DNA of 64,000 nucleotides from Erythroxylum novogranatense (GCA_029891385.1 CM057225.1:11032060-11096059); one strand, 5' to 3'. Counted from the stretch's first letter, positions 1 to 12,850 are shown. Program-made: numbers and translations. Notes: a model not told the origin generated them from the sequence alone.

Positions 1-2050
1 TTTTTACAACTATAAATATCTTATAGGTTTTTGTAATATACAGTCTGAAAATAGTAAGTTTGATGTGTTTTTGAAGTCCACCGAAGACAAAGTTGCTACG
101 TGCATGTGATGGCTACATCTTTTGCGCATTTAACAGTAAGCATTATCATTTCAATCAATAATATAGCAGCCTTTACACGATGTGCATTGCATGTTGTCTC
201 TGATAGGAATTGAACATGCGAAGTGCTTCCTTTTATGGGATGGGCCAAAACATGACAAAGATTGCATAGTGATTATGAGTGAATGCTTAATACTAATACA
301 TGAATATGTAATGTGATTATAATTATGAAGATGGAATCACAAATTACAGTTACAGTTGTATCAAATGTTATGCGGAGCGTTTGGACATGGAAGTTCATAG
401 GATGTCGAAGGGGTTAACTGGTCGGAGGGTTAAGATGTGGGTAGACACAAAAGAGGTCACGAGACATGTGTCATCAGAAGTTAATCAACAAAAATTATAT
501 GTAGATGGGGAAAGGGTCATGTTCACCTAATCACTTTATATTTCTGCACGCTTTTACTTCTCATCTTTGCTTGGAAGCCTTTTTAGCTTGGAATTTGTTA
601 GAAAAAGATGGTTGGTGGATGGTGCTAATATTGTTCCTTACTCACCCCTTTAAAACTTATCATTGACTGCTGGCAATTAAAGTGAGTTTGTGGGCAGTAG
701 GCATCATTGTTTGGATTGAAAATATATTCCCAACAAGATTGAGAATGAGGGTTGCGCATCTTTTATGTATACTTAGTTCATGACTTTATGGTTCTACAGT
801 GTAATTCTCTTCCTTTTTTCCTCCACCTTTTTTTCTTTTTCTTTTTTCTAGAGAAAGAGAGAGCCATGAACAAAGGGTTAAAAGAAAAGAAGAACGAGAA
901 ACATGATCGCATGGTGAGAAAATTGTCATGTCGTGTAAGGGAAAGTGGGTGCAAATGTGCTGGGAAAGGGATTTTTGTATTTTGAAAGAGTAAATGGATG
1001 ACAGTCCAAGCACAATTAAATTGAATTGATGGCACTGAAAGATCCTCACCACACTACCCTATACTCACTTTCATCTTTACCTTTTATGTATTCTCTTCCT
1101 TTTCAGTACTTTTCGTGTTTATTTCCCTACATAATGTTTATACTTAACCGATGTTTGTTCTGCACAAAAACTCCAAATCTTGACTCCTCTTATAGAAAGT
1201 CCAAATGTCCCTTTCCCATCTTATTCTTCGTTTGCTTCTTAGCATTTTAAACCTTTTATAGAATGTCAAGAATTTAACTAAAAACTCAGCACCCAAAGCC
1301 CCAAGTGCTTCATGCCCCACTTCAACATGAATCATCTTCCCTTCCATTAGTGGAAGTATGCATGTTTGATAAGTTTCCCGCCAAAGGACACAGAATAAAA
1401 GGAGCTAGTTCAACTTTTTCGTCACAAATACACCACAATGTGCCCTCTTTTCAATTATTTCCTTGACAGAAAAAGAAAAATTTATGAAAAGAATGGATCT
1501 TATGACTCAATTTCCAGTATACGTCCAAAACATTTTTCAAATACTAATGATGGCTAATAAAGTAGAACCCACCAAGCATAATAGGCCAAAGAATGGATGG
1601 AATTAATGCTTGGATTTTCTGAATGTATGAACAGAATTAAAGGTGACATGGTGTATTGATAATCAACATATGATGATGATCCTCTTGAACTTAAATTAAC
1701 TACTGTAGATCCTGAAGTCCTTGACCAATGAAGTCTGGGGTTAGATTCAGTATCCCTAAAGAATGCAAGTTGACAAAAACTGTACTCCACCGCAAGAAAG
1801 GTAAAACTAGTCACATTTCTCTATGAAAAATGAGTCAAAAAAGAAGTAGACGTTTGATTGAACATAAAAATTTCTTCTTTTTTGCCAGTTCCGAGTGTCA
1901 ACAAGTGTTCGTGATCTGTGTGCATTAGTTGCTTGTGAGGGACAGTCGCGAATTGACTGCAAATTCACTTCCTCAGCTTACCAGAGAAAAAGATATAAAG
2001 ATATGGACAGAGGACCAAAGACTAGAATTCCATTTCAAGATTGTCATGAT
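1..2050. other. Intergenic, no supported gene
   Basis: This AT-rich stretch holds only short open frames without recognisable domains or plausible splice structure. I see no RNA gene or clear mobile element in it. Confidence 0.5.
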
Positions 2051-2063
2051 CTCCGAGTAGAAG

Positions 2064-2231
2064 TAGTCCAGATCCTCTGTTCAGTTTTTATGGTGTCTTA
2101 TTGTGTCTAGTAAATCTCAGTCATTCATTTATGCGAACTCCACATTTATTTATATGGAGCTCACATAAATAAATGACTGAAATTTACTGGACACAATAAG
2201 ACATCATAAAACTGAACAAAGAATCTAAACT
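2064..2231. mobile_element. Foldback MITE, Mutator-like
   Basis: Two long arms, about 2065-2141 and 2156-2231, are near-perfect inverted copies separated by a 14-base loop. The outer arms have a few mismatches. The same 10 bases, CGAGTAGAAG, occur directly at 2054-2063 and 2232-2241 and look like a target-site duplication. A 9-11 base duplication with long terminal inverted repeats is typical of the Mutator superfamily, so I read this as a non-autonomous MULE-type MITE. It has no coding capacity. If transcribed it would form a long hairpin and could feed small-RNA pathways. That last point is inference. Confidence 0.72.
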
Positions 2232-2241
2232 CGAGTAGAAG

Positions 2242-3956
2242 AGCCTCAGTTTACTACATATTCAAATAGTTGTATACTCTTGCAGAGATGAGATCGTGAA
2301 TGTCAGTCTAATCTAGAAACTTTGTCCATCACACACATATATGCATGCTTTTATGAGAATGTTGACCCTGAAAACAACTATCTGATTGCAATCTCAGCTT
2401 TTGAAACAAGGCTCTCTTTTTTTTTAATAACTCAGTTTTTTTCCTAAATTTTTAGGATGAGTTTAAAGCAACTCGGAAATTACTCTTTTGTGACTAAAAA
2501 GCAGCAAGTTTGAGTTACAGAAATAATTTGAAAAATGTAAGAAGAAAATTGTGTACAATTAATATCTCTCCCATAATTCTTGTAAAATGGAAAAAAAATT
2601 TATATTAAAATTATTGTTGTTATTGTTAATTTTTTTCTTATTTTATTTTCAGTAAAGAAGTAGTTTTACAGGTTGATTTACTTTAAATCGTTAGTCCTAT
2701 TAGTCCTTTTTGAAGTCTGAGGTAAAACAATTGAAACCTTTTATATAAATAAGACTTCAAACTTTCAATTCTAGTTCTCTTATTTAAGGTGCAACTCACT
2801 TACTACCTATGCAAAGTTAATGCGACTCTTAAACCAGATCTTTTTCCTTGCACTATGATCCTAGTATCCAATTAACTCTTGGCAATTTTGTATGTTTTTA
2901 TGAACTAGGCTACATGTTTTAGTAAAATTTATACAGGGTAATGATTTAGAAAGCTTAGGTTTGTTCTTACTATAGATGCCACTGATCTCTGGGCCTAATA
3001 TGATACTCGTTAGTGTGATGATTCGACTAAGTGCTAGAAATGCTTCGGTCTTGCTAATATAACTTGAGCCCAGTACCCTTCGTAAGTGACATGAACATCC
3101 CATGCATAGCAACATTTGTCCTCCAAAAAACAGCAGATGTGTTTTGTTACTGTCGCAATAATTTATGATGGCCACGATAAAAGGGTATCACCGACAAAAA
3201 AAGTTCACCAAAAAAAAAAAAAAGATAAGGCCTCTTCTCTTCCACATCACGAAAAATGGACAGTAGTATTTATTTCTGGTGCGAAACGGCGTGCTTTTGC
3301 CAACTAGTGAAGTGTGGCAAGTGTTGTCTCATTAACCGAAGTATTCATTGGCTTCTCTCTTTCACTTCCACTTTTCCAGTCTGTCTCCTCTTACATTTTC
3401 CACATGCTTGTTGAGACTTCCAGTATCTTTAAGTAACAAGTGCTCAAACTGCTAAAAGCCTGTGAACAATGAGAGGCCTCACGCATCCCAATGCTTGACA
3501 GAACCCTTTTACTTCTTATGGTGTCTTCTTTCTGTTATAATTATTACATGCACAATACATGTAAACCTCTTCGCAAGTAAGGCTCGTTCTTACGTTAGGA
3601 ACTGCAAACAGCATTCTCTTCTCTTCCAAAGAAAGTACTCTCGTACGAGGTCCTAATTACCAGGCATTCTTTGGACTCATTCTGTAATAATGTGAATTGA
3701 ATACGCTTTTTTTGTATAGTTAGATAAAGAATGGTCTACCTGGTGAAGCAAGGTTATTTGATAAGAGGTTGTAGGTTCAAATGACAAGACGAAAACTGCA
3801 ACTCAACTCTGCTGGAAATTTTCTTAAGGATTGACAACAATTAATTATGATTTTATCAGTTTTAATAAATTTACAGTTAACTGAATTAATTTAATAAGGA
3901 TAAAGATAATAAAGTAGTCTAATAAAAAATTTGTTGTGTTAGACCTATATTGGGAA
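2242..3956. other. Intergenic, possible SINE trace
   Basis: No gene is supported here. Around 3722-3790 a stretch has spacing vaguely like pol III A and B boxes (GGTCTACCTGG, then GTAGGTTCAAATG). It may be a decayed tRNA-derived SINE, but the match is weak. Confidence 0.3.
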
Positions 3957-4984
3957 GGTCCAATATAGATGTTATATATATATATATATATGATTAAGGT
4001 CTTCTGCAACTGCTTAAGAAAATCGTAAATGTACCGATTCTCTGACCTATTTAGTAATTTACGTGCTGAGAAAATTGTAAAAAAAAGTCATTTAGTAATT
4101 TACGTGCTGAGAAAATTGTAAAAAAAAGTCATTAATTGAGAGGCGGTGACCAACTTTCATAAAGGTTGTCGTGAAAACGAGATCGTTTTCGCATTTTTTT
4201 CATTTCTTCCCTTTCATGTTTAATTCTAAATGTGTAACCAAGGCTTGTGTTACACAGTACAAACTCATCTTAATCTTAAAAAGGATAATTAAACAAGCTG
4301 ATACTATACATATAAAAGAATTCAAAGTTTCAACTGTATATGCTTAACATAAATTGTTGAAGAAAATGATTAGAAAGGAGTCCACATTATGTAAATAAAT
4401 TTGAAGTTTCAACAACATATGCCTAATATTTGACCAAGTCCTTTTTTTATATATATTTATAATAGAAAAAAAGTCTGATATAGATATTATATATACATGA
4501 TTAAGGTTTTCTGCAGCTGCTTAAGAAAATCGTAAACATACCAATTCTATGACTCATTCAGTGATTCACATGTTGAGAAAACTATTAAAAAAGTCATTAA
4601 TTGAGATGGGGTAAGCAACTCTTGTAAAGGTTGTCCTGAGATTGTTTTGGTTTCAGAAAACTCATTTAAAGTCATGAAACTTCAAGTATTTTTTGGCATT
4701 TTTTTTCACTTCTTCTTTTTCATGTTCAATCCTGGATGCGTAACTAAGAATCTTATTACATAGTGCAAAATCATCTTAATCTTAAAAAGGATAATTAAGC
4801 AAGCTGACCCTATACATATAAAAGAATTCAAAGTTTCAACTGTATATGCTTAACATAAAATGTTGAAGAAAATGATTAGAAAGGAGTCCACACTATGTAA
4901 ATAAATTTGAAGTTTCAACAACATATGCCTAATATTTGACCAAGTCCTTTATTATGTATATTTATAATAGAAAAAAAAGGGTTT
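3957..4984. repeat. Tandem duplication, about 510 bp unit
   Basis: Two head-to-tail copies, about 3957-4470 and 4471-4984, share the same order of blocks. Each starts near a run of TA dinucleotides and ends with a block reading ATATGCCTAATATTTGACC. Their right thirds are almost identical, while their left parts differ mainly by transitions. The first copy has an extra internal duplication of roughly 40 bases (about 4047-4130). No reading frame is conserved. Confidence 0.7.
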
Positions 4985-6303
4985 CCAAACGATAAATTGG
5001 AATCTATAAAATAAGACTAACAACTGTAAACTCGTTGTCGATTTGGAGAATCAATGTGCAGTATAAATTTCACTGAGGAATATATTCCGTATGGCATATA
5101 TAACTGACTTTGAGAGTGTGATTTCTCATGTGCATCAATATTCTAATATGACGTTGCGTAGGTGATCACACACTACCTGTGTTAGTGTCTGTGGTCCATA
5201 AGCACAATAAATTCATAACTTAATTCCTGTGTTCGAGTTTCACAGCCTGGCTATAGAATTGCAGATGGAGGGCTTCCATGAATTCCAGGGGATCCCATTT
5301 TGAAGACGGAAGATGATATTTTTCTGAACTTAAATCTAGTTTACGAGATCGGAAGAGGCGTGAAAGCAAGCACATAAAATCAATGGGATACTATCCCTTC
5401 TTGTTTAAGTGATATTTTACGTTTCGAACAATCTTGTTGTGAGACCTCTGATAAGGAAAGGCTCGTAAGACTTAGGTGTAATGGGTAAGCCTGTTGGCTT
5501 GAGATATATTTAGCCTTTTCTTATCGTTGCTATTTCTTTTTTTTTGTAAAAAAAAATAGATTTAAAATAAAATTTTGGACTATCCAACGGAAAATGGTCT
5601 TAGTCTCTCACACTTAATCATAGAATTGATTAAAAGTGACCAAAGCAGTTTAAGATCAGGTGTTGTAATGATCCACTCATGTCGGCGGAAGTTCAAAAAA
5701 TCAGTTCAATTCTTTAGGTACCATGTCTTTCCATCTGGGCCAGGGCACGTACCGGAGCTTTCGTTGGTATTGCTACTATTGTATGTGTGCTATAATTTTA
5801 AGGTTGTCCTTTTCGGTTTCCCTTTCCTTGACTCCCCACTGTTGAAAACTGCCATAAACACCGAACTAATGTCGTGAGGTACGTACATACCTCAAGCTTG
5901 TTTCTAGTTTCTACATCTTATACTTATAATAATTGCTTGTTTAACATAGACATGATCCTTGGAGAAAGAAGCGATTTGAACTAACCGTCCAAGCAGTCCA
6001 AATACGATTAAGAAACAGAAGATGAAGACTATGAAATAGGTATCTAAGTGGATCATGGGCAAAGCGTGGCGTATTCTTCGAGAATAAAACTAATTAATTA
6101 GCCAACATCAATACGAAGCCCTTTTCAAATTTTAATATTGTACGTGACGTAGAATAATTAATAAGAAAAAAGGAGGAAAAGCCACTCACCGCCCACCTTT
6201 CATCACCCATCAACTTCCAGCAAACAAAATTTCGTAAGCTTTCCCACCATCCCATGACGGTGACAACCTCCCTGATTGAGGACCACTCCACCTCCCCACC
6301 TGA

Positions 6304-6343
<40 letters not shown>

Positions 6344-6979
6344 TTCCATTTACTTGTATTTGTGTTTTGTGGTGTCCACGGGCACGTCACAAGGGCCACT
6401 TCTTGGTGCCCAACTCTTGCCTTATCTCCTTATCTCCTTTGTTTTCAGTTTTTCCAACTGAAAATATGTAGTCTTTCATGTAGAACGAGAGAAAGTATGG
6501 CAAAAAGAAAACGAATGGTAGGCCATCGCTGTTCCTTTGTCCAGTCTCTCGTCCACTTTGGCTATTTTTAAATCTTCCTCTTTTATTATAAAACTCTTTA
6601 CGTATATCTTAAACAACAATCATGCGAAGAACTTAGATTAAAGAACATATATAGAGAGAATAGTTATCGATGGCTGATTGAACTAACAATTATTAACTAT
6701 CAAACATACTATTGAAACTCTTAGGCTCTTCGTTACAACTGATCAGATTTACTTGCTTATCGAACATAAACAGACTCTCATTAGGGAGACACCCTTGTGG
6801 TTATTCTATCCCTTTTTTAATACACCCCAACACGTAGTTATATCTCTTTCCTTTGTATGCCAGAAATTTTCTCCGGCAAAAAAGGTGGATATGTAACTGA
6901 AAAGATCATAAGAACATATTGAACCCCTTTTGATGACAAAAAATAAAGATTATAAACAGTTACAGGAGATCACATCTCT
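4985..6979. other. Intergenic region downstream of the ERF gene
   Basis: No gene is supported. A compound microsatellite, (CT)n followed by (CA)n, lies at about 6305-6343. The remainder is ordinary AT-rich spacer and probably includes the 3' untranslated region of the minus-strand ERF gene just left of 6980. Confidence 0.45.
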
Positions 6980-7438
6980 TTAGTCGTCTTCGTCGGAGTC
7001 TTCCGGAAACTTATTTAAATCAGGTTTCTCTGAAACCATGCGACTAGTGTTCCTTTCGGATGATGCATGGAGAGTTGTTTGCAAGGCGTCGACTTTAGCT
7101 CCAACTTCGGTGGCTTTCTTGCGTATGGAAGCAGCCGACATGTCACGTAGCCCGTCTTCTTGGTACACCAAGTCGGGAAAATTAAGCCTCGCAGATGGTC
7201 CTCTGAGATAGAAAACGGCGGTATCGTAGGCTCTAGCGGCGGCGATAGGTGTGGAGTAGGAACCAAGCCATATTCTTGACCTTTTATTAGGCTCCCTAAT
7301 CTCAGCTACCCACTTGCCCCACTTCCTCATCCTTATTCCTCTATATGGCTTCTCTTGTTGCCGTTGTTCTTGTCTGTGCTTTTGCTTCTCTGGGCTTGTT
7401 GTCGATGAAGTTGAACTTGAACAACACTCACCTTCCAT
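6980..7438 (-). CDS. DREB-type AP2/ERF repressor, RAP2.1-like
   Basis: A complete 152-residue, single-exon protein. One AP2/ERF DNA-binding domain spans about residues 32-88. It contains [17 protein letters not shown], the AARAYD block and a C-terminal LNFP. Val and Glu stand at the positions that mark DREB rather than ERF proteins, as in [10 protein letters not shown] helical segment ([14 protein letters not shown], about 106-119) and the tail motif KPDLNKFP (about 138-145) match the layout of the RAP2.1 group (DREB subgroup A-5). DLNxxP is an EAR-type repression motif. By family knowledge it would act in the nucleus, bind DRE/CRT elements of stress-response promoters and repress them. The start is the only in-frame Met before the domain. 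A TATA box lies about 145 bases upstream. The gene looks intact. Confidence 0.93.
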   Translation of the reverse strand: MEGECCSSSTSSTTSPEKQKHRQEQRQQEKPYRGIRMRKWGKWVAEIREPNKRSRIWLGSYSTPIAAARAYDTAVFYLRGPSARLNFPDLVYQEDGLRDMSAASIRKKATEVGAKVDALQTTLHASSERNTSRMVSEKPDLNKFPEDSDEDD

Positions 7439-7582
7439 GCTTTTCTTCCCTTTTTTCTCCCCTTAACAAACTATATACTATGAAAAGCTTTGAGTTCAGT
7501 TTTGGTACCTTGAACCCAGAAAGATTCTGTTTTTTCCCCAACCCTAGAAAACTAAAACGGTTGTTTAACAAGCTACTCCTTC

Positions 7583-7590
7583 TATATATA
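7583..7590 (-). promoter_or_regulatory. TATA box of the ERF gene
   Basis: On the minus strand the sequence reads TATATATA, about 145 bases before the ERF start codon. This fits a transcript with a leader of roughly 100-120 bases. It is assigned by position only. Confidence 0.5.
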
Positions 7591-7599
7591 GGAGATGGG

Positions 7600-8467
7600 A
7601 GGCGGGGTAACAAAGTTAAAACACATAAGAAATAACCATGTATTTAGAAGGAAGGAAGCATAGTTTCCTACTTGGCTGCTAGTCTGTCGTCAGGGAAAGG
7701 CCGCCACGTTGATCTTCTCTATAAGATAAATCCAAATTTGGCCGACATATGCCAGCATCTTACACCTCCGCAACTCTCTCGCTCTCTTAAATAGTAAATG
7801 TTTTTTATTTTAAAGTGTAAGCCTACAGATAAAATTAACTCTTTTGAAATAAAAATCTATAATATTTTTAATTTATTGGGAAAAAAATTTGGAGGAGGAT
7901 AATCATATTAAATAGTTAAATTCATGATTTGTTATGAACGTTACTAGCTTTTGATCTCCAAAGGAAATCTGGTACCGGAGTCTAGGAAAGATTAAAAGAA
8001 CAGAAGATGCCGACGTAGCTTGTCATGCGAAGGTGAGCGCCGACGTGGATGCTTACGCCTCTAGCACGCAAACGCTTGAGTTATGCTCACACCTACGTGG
8101 TTCTACAAATTACAAGAGCTCTTGCTCTTTCCTTTTGTTTGTCAATCATAAATTAAGACAAAACAGAAACTTGACATTTGGTTTTGGTTGTGGACAAGTG
8201 GAAGCGAGAGATCAGAGAACGAGAAAACAGAGTTTGGGTTGACGGGTAAATTGGTAAAAATAATATTATGTAAGAGGAGGGTCGGTGGCAGATGAATGCA
8301 TCAATGAATTAGTGTACAAACGTGACTTTCTCTTCACGCAATAAGGACGCAATGTAGTGGTCGAACCGTCGTAGCCAGAGGATAGAAGATTTGTCTTTTT
8401 TCTTCTTGCGAGCCTCTTAAGTCTTAGGTCATATCAATTATAAGAAAATGACATTAGTAGTTCAAAG
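7600..8467. other. ERF upstream region and intergenic spacer
   Basis: The presumed promoter of the minus-strand ERF gene lies here. No gene is supported. The open frame at 8033-8242 has no recognisable domain. Confidence 0.4.
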
Positions 8468-9030
8468 ACAATATATAAAATTAATTAAGTTGAACTCACA
8501 AAACAGCTTAAATTATTGTAATGAAATGGTCGCTTAATATAGTATCAGAGATATATAAAATTAATTGAGTTAACCTCACAAAACAGCTTAAATTATTATA
8601 ATGAAATTGTCGCTTAATATAGTATCAGAGTCTCTATGATCAAATGATCATGGATTCGAATCTTACCACCCACCTATTCTAATTAAATTAAGCATAAAGT
8701 AAAATAGGCTTGTGTAAGTTTTAAACCCAAAGGACTTTTGCTTAAGGGGATGTGTTAGAAAATATATAAAACCAATTGAGTTGGCATCACACAATAGCTT
8801 AAGCTATTGTGGTGAAATGATTACTTAATATGGTATCCGAGCCTCAATGACTAAACGGTCATGAGTTCAAATCCTACCACCCACTTATTCTAATTAAATT
8901 AAGCATAAGATAAAGTAGACTTGTGCAAGTTTCAAGTTTAAAGGGCTTTTACTTAAAAGGGTATGTTAAAAAATATATAAAATCAATTAAATTGGTCTCA
9001 CACATCAGCTTAAGTTGTTGTGATAACACC
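8468..9030 (+). mobile_element. Tandem TRIM retroelement array
   Basis: Four copies of a roughly 70-75 base terminal-repeat sequence occur in the same direction at about 8470-8538, 8551-8618, 8753-8828 and 8964-9030. The better ones start TGTTAGAAAATATATAAAA or TGTTAAAAAATATATAAAA. Three are followed by a primer-binding-like site (AGTATCAGAG or TGGTATCCGAG), which resembles the usual TGGTATCAGAGC complementary to initiator Met tRNA. Internal segments of about 130 bases contain a tRNA T-arm-like string (GGATTCGAATC) and end in a purine tract (AAGGGG, AAAAGGG) just before the next repeat. This is the layout of terminal-repeat retrotransposons in miniature. No protein is encoded. The first two repeats lie almost back to back, which suggests unequal recombination. 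Confidence 0.75.
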
Positions 9031-10555
9031 GTCGTGAGTTTCATTGCATAAATTTATGGGATATTTTGCTTCACTTTTCAGATTTATAATAATTCATAAT
9101 ACCTACATGTTCGACCTAGTATAATGAATTGGCTTTATCCTTTTTGTGACGAACCCTACGAAGTTCGAATCCTTAGTTGTATGGGATACAAGTTTGCTTG
9201 CAACATTCATTTTTGTAAATCACATGAGGTTATTTCCACAATGACAATAATATAATTCTATAATTAATAGTTATATTGATTACAAAATTAATTTTTATGT
9301 AATGATCTTAGCTTAGGTGTCATTGTTATTGTAATGTAATTTCCGATGAAATTTTAGTAACTTAATGTTAAAATAATAAGTACAAAAGGAGATCAATTGA
9401 GTTAATAAAGAGATTATGATATTGCAAATTTATAAACCAAATGAGTTAGGGTTGAGTTTTCACTCAAATTTTCAGTAGGCAGAGTTTAGGTCAACCGTGA
9501 ATATGATTTTAAAAGTTAATAACATGGCGGTATCATTTTTGCTTAAAATATAACCTTTAGGTTTCGTTTGATAACCGGTAACGAAAGAATCAAAATAAAA
9601 ATAAAAATAAAAATGACAATAAAATTACTAATTATGTATAATATTAACCAAAGTTAATAGTTATTTAATATTTTGTATTAAATACTAAAAATATTGATAA
9701 GAAATGATTCACTCATATTTAATTATTACATATGTTATTTTGTACATAATTCATTAAAATATTTTATATTTTATAAATAATTAATCAAAAATGTTAACTT
9801 TAAAATAATTATGAATGATTTTTCTGATAAGAATAAAAGTATGAAATAAAATAAAATAAATATTAAAATTGATATAAAATATCGTAATATCTTATTTTGA
9901 TGATAATATTATGATATTGATAATATTTTAATAATATTTTAGCTATTAATTACAGGGTATTTAAGAATTACAAATTTAATGAGAAATTATAATTTAGACA
10001 CTAGGCTTTTTTAATCATTATCAAAATATTAATCATAATACAACGTTGGAGCTGTATAAGAATATTCTAAGTGTGTTTAACATATATTATGCATATCAAA
10101 TAATAAATTCACGTAGCATGATGATTTCAGTTTATGCATATAAAAACATCCTTATCTTTCTGAGCTGAAATTGTAATTAGGGATTATCCTAAGCAGCAAA
10201 AAGCAGAAGATGAGCACCCACCCGTTGATTTTGTCTCCACAACGTCAGAGTTCGAAGCTCCGTATTAATTACTTAATCTATAAGGTCGGTGTTGTCATGT
10301 AGTGGGGCATATTTGCAGGACTAGATTAGACGGGACATCAAAGAATGCAGACTGCAGTTGATCAAGTTGTTGCCTTTGGGATTATGTAAATATGTTTATA
10401 GATATAACTCACCGCATAGTTTGTTGGCGAAGTAGAATACTGATAAAGGATATCACATCTTTTAACCTTTTTTTTCTTCTTATAATTAGCTTATACTTGT
10501 TTCTTAAAAAATTTAGCCTAAGCTTTGTTTTCTAATTAGCCTTATTATTATTATT
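9031..10555. other. Intergenic AT-rich spacer
   Basis: No gene or well-bounded repeat is seen. Composition is strongly AT-rich (about 9550-10150). A short TTA microsatellite at about 10541-10560 is the target of the following LTR element. Confidence 0.45.
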
Positions 10556-10560
10556 ATTAT

Positions 10561-10974
10561 TGGTTCTGCGGATTCGAAATTTGAAGCAGTGCGTTCTTGT
10601 TGGGCCCATGAAGTTAAGAACCTTCTGCGTTGTTCTTCGACGTAAGTATACCTGCAAAACAAGGAAGGCTCGTCGGAGGTGATGTCCCGATTAGCCCCTC
10701 CGACACTCAAGTAAGTTTTATGGTGAAGGTGGGAATCGATGCAGAGAAAAACAAATTAGGTTATGATCTCGTACCTCGATTATGGGAGAATAATACCTTA
10801 TATACGATTATGCGATTAGGTTTAGGTCTTTACGTGTTCAGATGGGAGACTTTTCAACCGATAAATTTGAAAAGGGGTATGGGCATTAGGCTCAGGAATG
10901 ATCTTCGATGATTGGACCGATCGACTCATGGGTCGTCTTGACTGGATCCGGGCCCAGCACGGTCGACCCGACCA
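10561..10974 (-). repeat. Left LTR (3' LTR in element sense)
   Basis: Terminal repeat of the gypsy-type element, homologous along its length to 13231-13631. It is preceded, in element sense, by the polypurine tract at about 10975-10988. Confidence 0.85.
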
Positions 10975-11664
10975 TAAGCCCTCCCTACAACTCGAGTCTG
11001 AGCGAAGAGAAGGGTCGGAGGAGTATACAGAGATTTTATAGCTCGGTCATAGGACGACTCGGGGTTGGGACGATCGGTTGAGCCTTGAGGCATAGCTCGT
11101 CTGTTGGTCAGCTAAATGGAATGATCGGTCGGTCGGGCAATGCTGTTATAGCCCGGCCATGAGACGGCCCGGGTAGTTTCAATTGGTCGGGTGCCGACTA
11201 GTTGTCTCCATTAGTGGGCGCGTGAAGGCATTTGAGGCATTTATTATTTGACGGCGCACGCCGTCTGATAGTTTTCAGAATCTGAAACGTATCGTCTTTG
11301 TAGCCGTTACCCAACTGTCCCTCACGTCTTTTCAACTGTTCGCGCCCGTCCGGATTTCGATTAACCCTAATTTGTCTCCATCCAGATCGTGCCACGTGTC
11401 CAAGAGTAGCTCGGATTCTCTCCACGTGTCGAGCTTTGGTTGGATCCTAATTTGAGAGTTTTCCTTATAAACGTTTGGAGTAGGCGGACGATTTGTTTTT
11501 CTTCGCACTCATTTCGTTCTTGCCGTCTTCTTGTTTTCCTCTGTTTTTTCCCTATTCTCATTCTCGGAAGTTGTCTTCGGCGTCGCTCAAATTTCCGATT
11601 CTCTACCATTAAATAGGTACGTTCCCTTCCTTCATTCTCCTCTTCTAAATTCCTCTTAGAAAGC

Positions 11665-12850
11665 ATGTCATCTAGCGGTTCTCAGAGTGGGGTTTCTCCA
11701 AGTGATTCTGTTGAGGGGAGGTCGTCGGAGGTTATGGCTGAGGTGAAGGCGGTGTCGAGGTTAGGGTATGTTGAAGAGATTACAATAAGGGAACGGAAAG
11801 ACGGGCTGATAGTAAAGGAGTTGCCTAAGGATAAATCCAAGATGTCTGCGGCGGAGTTGCGTCGGTCAGTCCTTAGGAACAGCATCTCTCGGGACTGGGA
11901 GCCTAGGTTGGCTTCTGAGAATGAGGGAATCGGCAGCAACAGAGATGGGTGGATTGCCGTCTCTGAGTATTTCTTTTCGGTCGGAGGCTTGAGATTATCG
12001 TACATGCCGATCGTAGACGAAGTGTGCGCTAACTATCAGTTGAGGCCGAGTCAGATCCCTCCGAATGGGTTCATTAATGGACTTGTACTGTTGTGTCACC
12101 AATTCGGCTGTCCGCCCTCGGTTAACATCTTGCGTCACTTCTTGAGGATGAGCGAGTCAGAAGTTCGGGGTGGCATCCTTCCTAATGTATAAGGATGCCG
12201 TATCGCCAAATGGGACGTCTGTAAAATTTTCTATTTGGAGAACAAAATACTTCTTCGTGAAACCTCCGGGGGCTTCTTCCGAGTCCCAGCCGTGGAGATA
12301 TCCCCAAGCCGAGCGATGGAATGACTCATCGAGTCTATTCCTTTCCAGGGAGGAGCGGGAGGTAGTTAACCGTATAAAGGAGCTTGGCCAGTATAACTTC
12401 GCTCGGCTCATCTCGGAGTATGGCGGGGGGGCCTCGGCCAACTCTCTACTGATTGGCCCCCCGCCGCTGGTTGGCCAGCTAGGAGAGGGAACTGTCCCGC
12501 TTGGTTGACCCCTCATGATTGATTTATCTTCTTTATTCGTAGGTTTTGATTCGGTTTCTAACCTGTTTCCTTTGTTTGTGCAGCTATGGTCAAAATTAAT
12601 ACATTTCCCGGCCCCCCCAAGTCCGCCAAGGGTAAGCGTAAGGTTGCCGGTTCCTTGGGGGCTAGAGGACAGGCGGAGAGGGGAGAGGCTAGTTCGCGGG
12701 TTGCTCGACCCATTGCTTCCGGGCAGCGTGATGTTCCTCCTACCGTCCCCGAACCATTGACGGCTTTCTTTGTAGTCGTCCACTTGGTCGAAACATGGTT
12801 GTAATCGAGGAAGAGGAGGAGGTGAACGACCTTTTAAAAGGAGGAGAGGG
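11665..12850 (+). pseudogene. Antisense accessory gene of the LTR element, Transposase_28-like
   Basis: This coding region runs opposite to its host element. The first frame (11665-12192) begins MSSSGSQSGVSP and contains a block around LRLSYMPIVDEVCANYQL and PPNGFINGLVLLCHQFG. That block resembles the plant family annotated as putative gypsy-type transposon (Transposase_28). Homology continues in another frame at 12170-12508 (RTKYFFVKPPGAS, then NRIKELGQYNFARLI), so a frameshift lies near 12165-12190. A likely GT-AG intron (about 12507-12583, ending TTTGTGCAG) joins to a basic, low-complexity part beginning MVKINTFPGPP. Antisense extra genes are known in plant Tat-lineage elements. The function of this family is not known to me. 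The frameshift argues that this copy is dead. Confidence 0.6.

Noticed and set aside
2861..3175. 104-codon minus-strand frame
   Set aside because: No domain or convincing coding pattern; likely chance.
5575..5877. 100-codon plus-strand frame
   Set aside because: It has no recognisable domain, its composition is like non-coding AT-rich DNA, and no splice or promoter context is seen.
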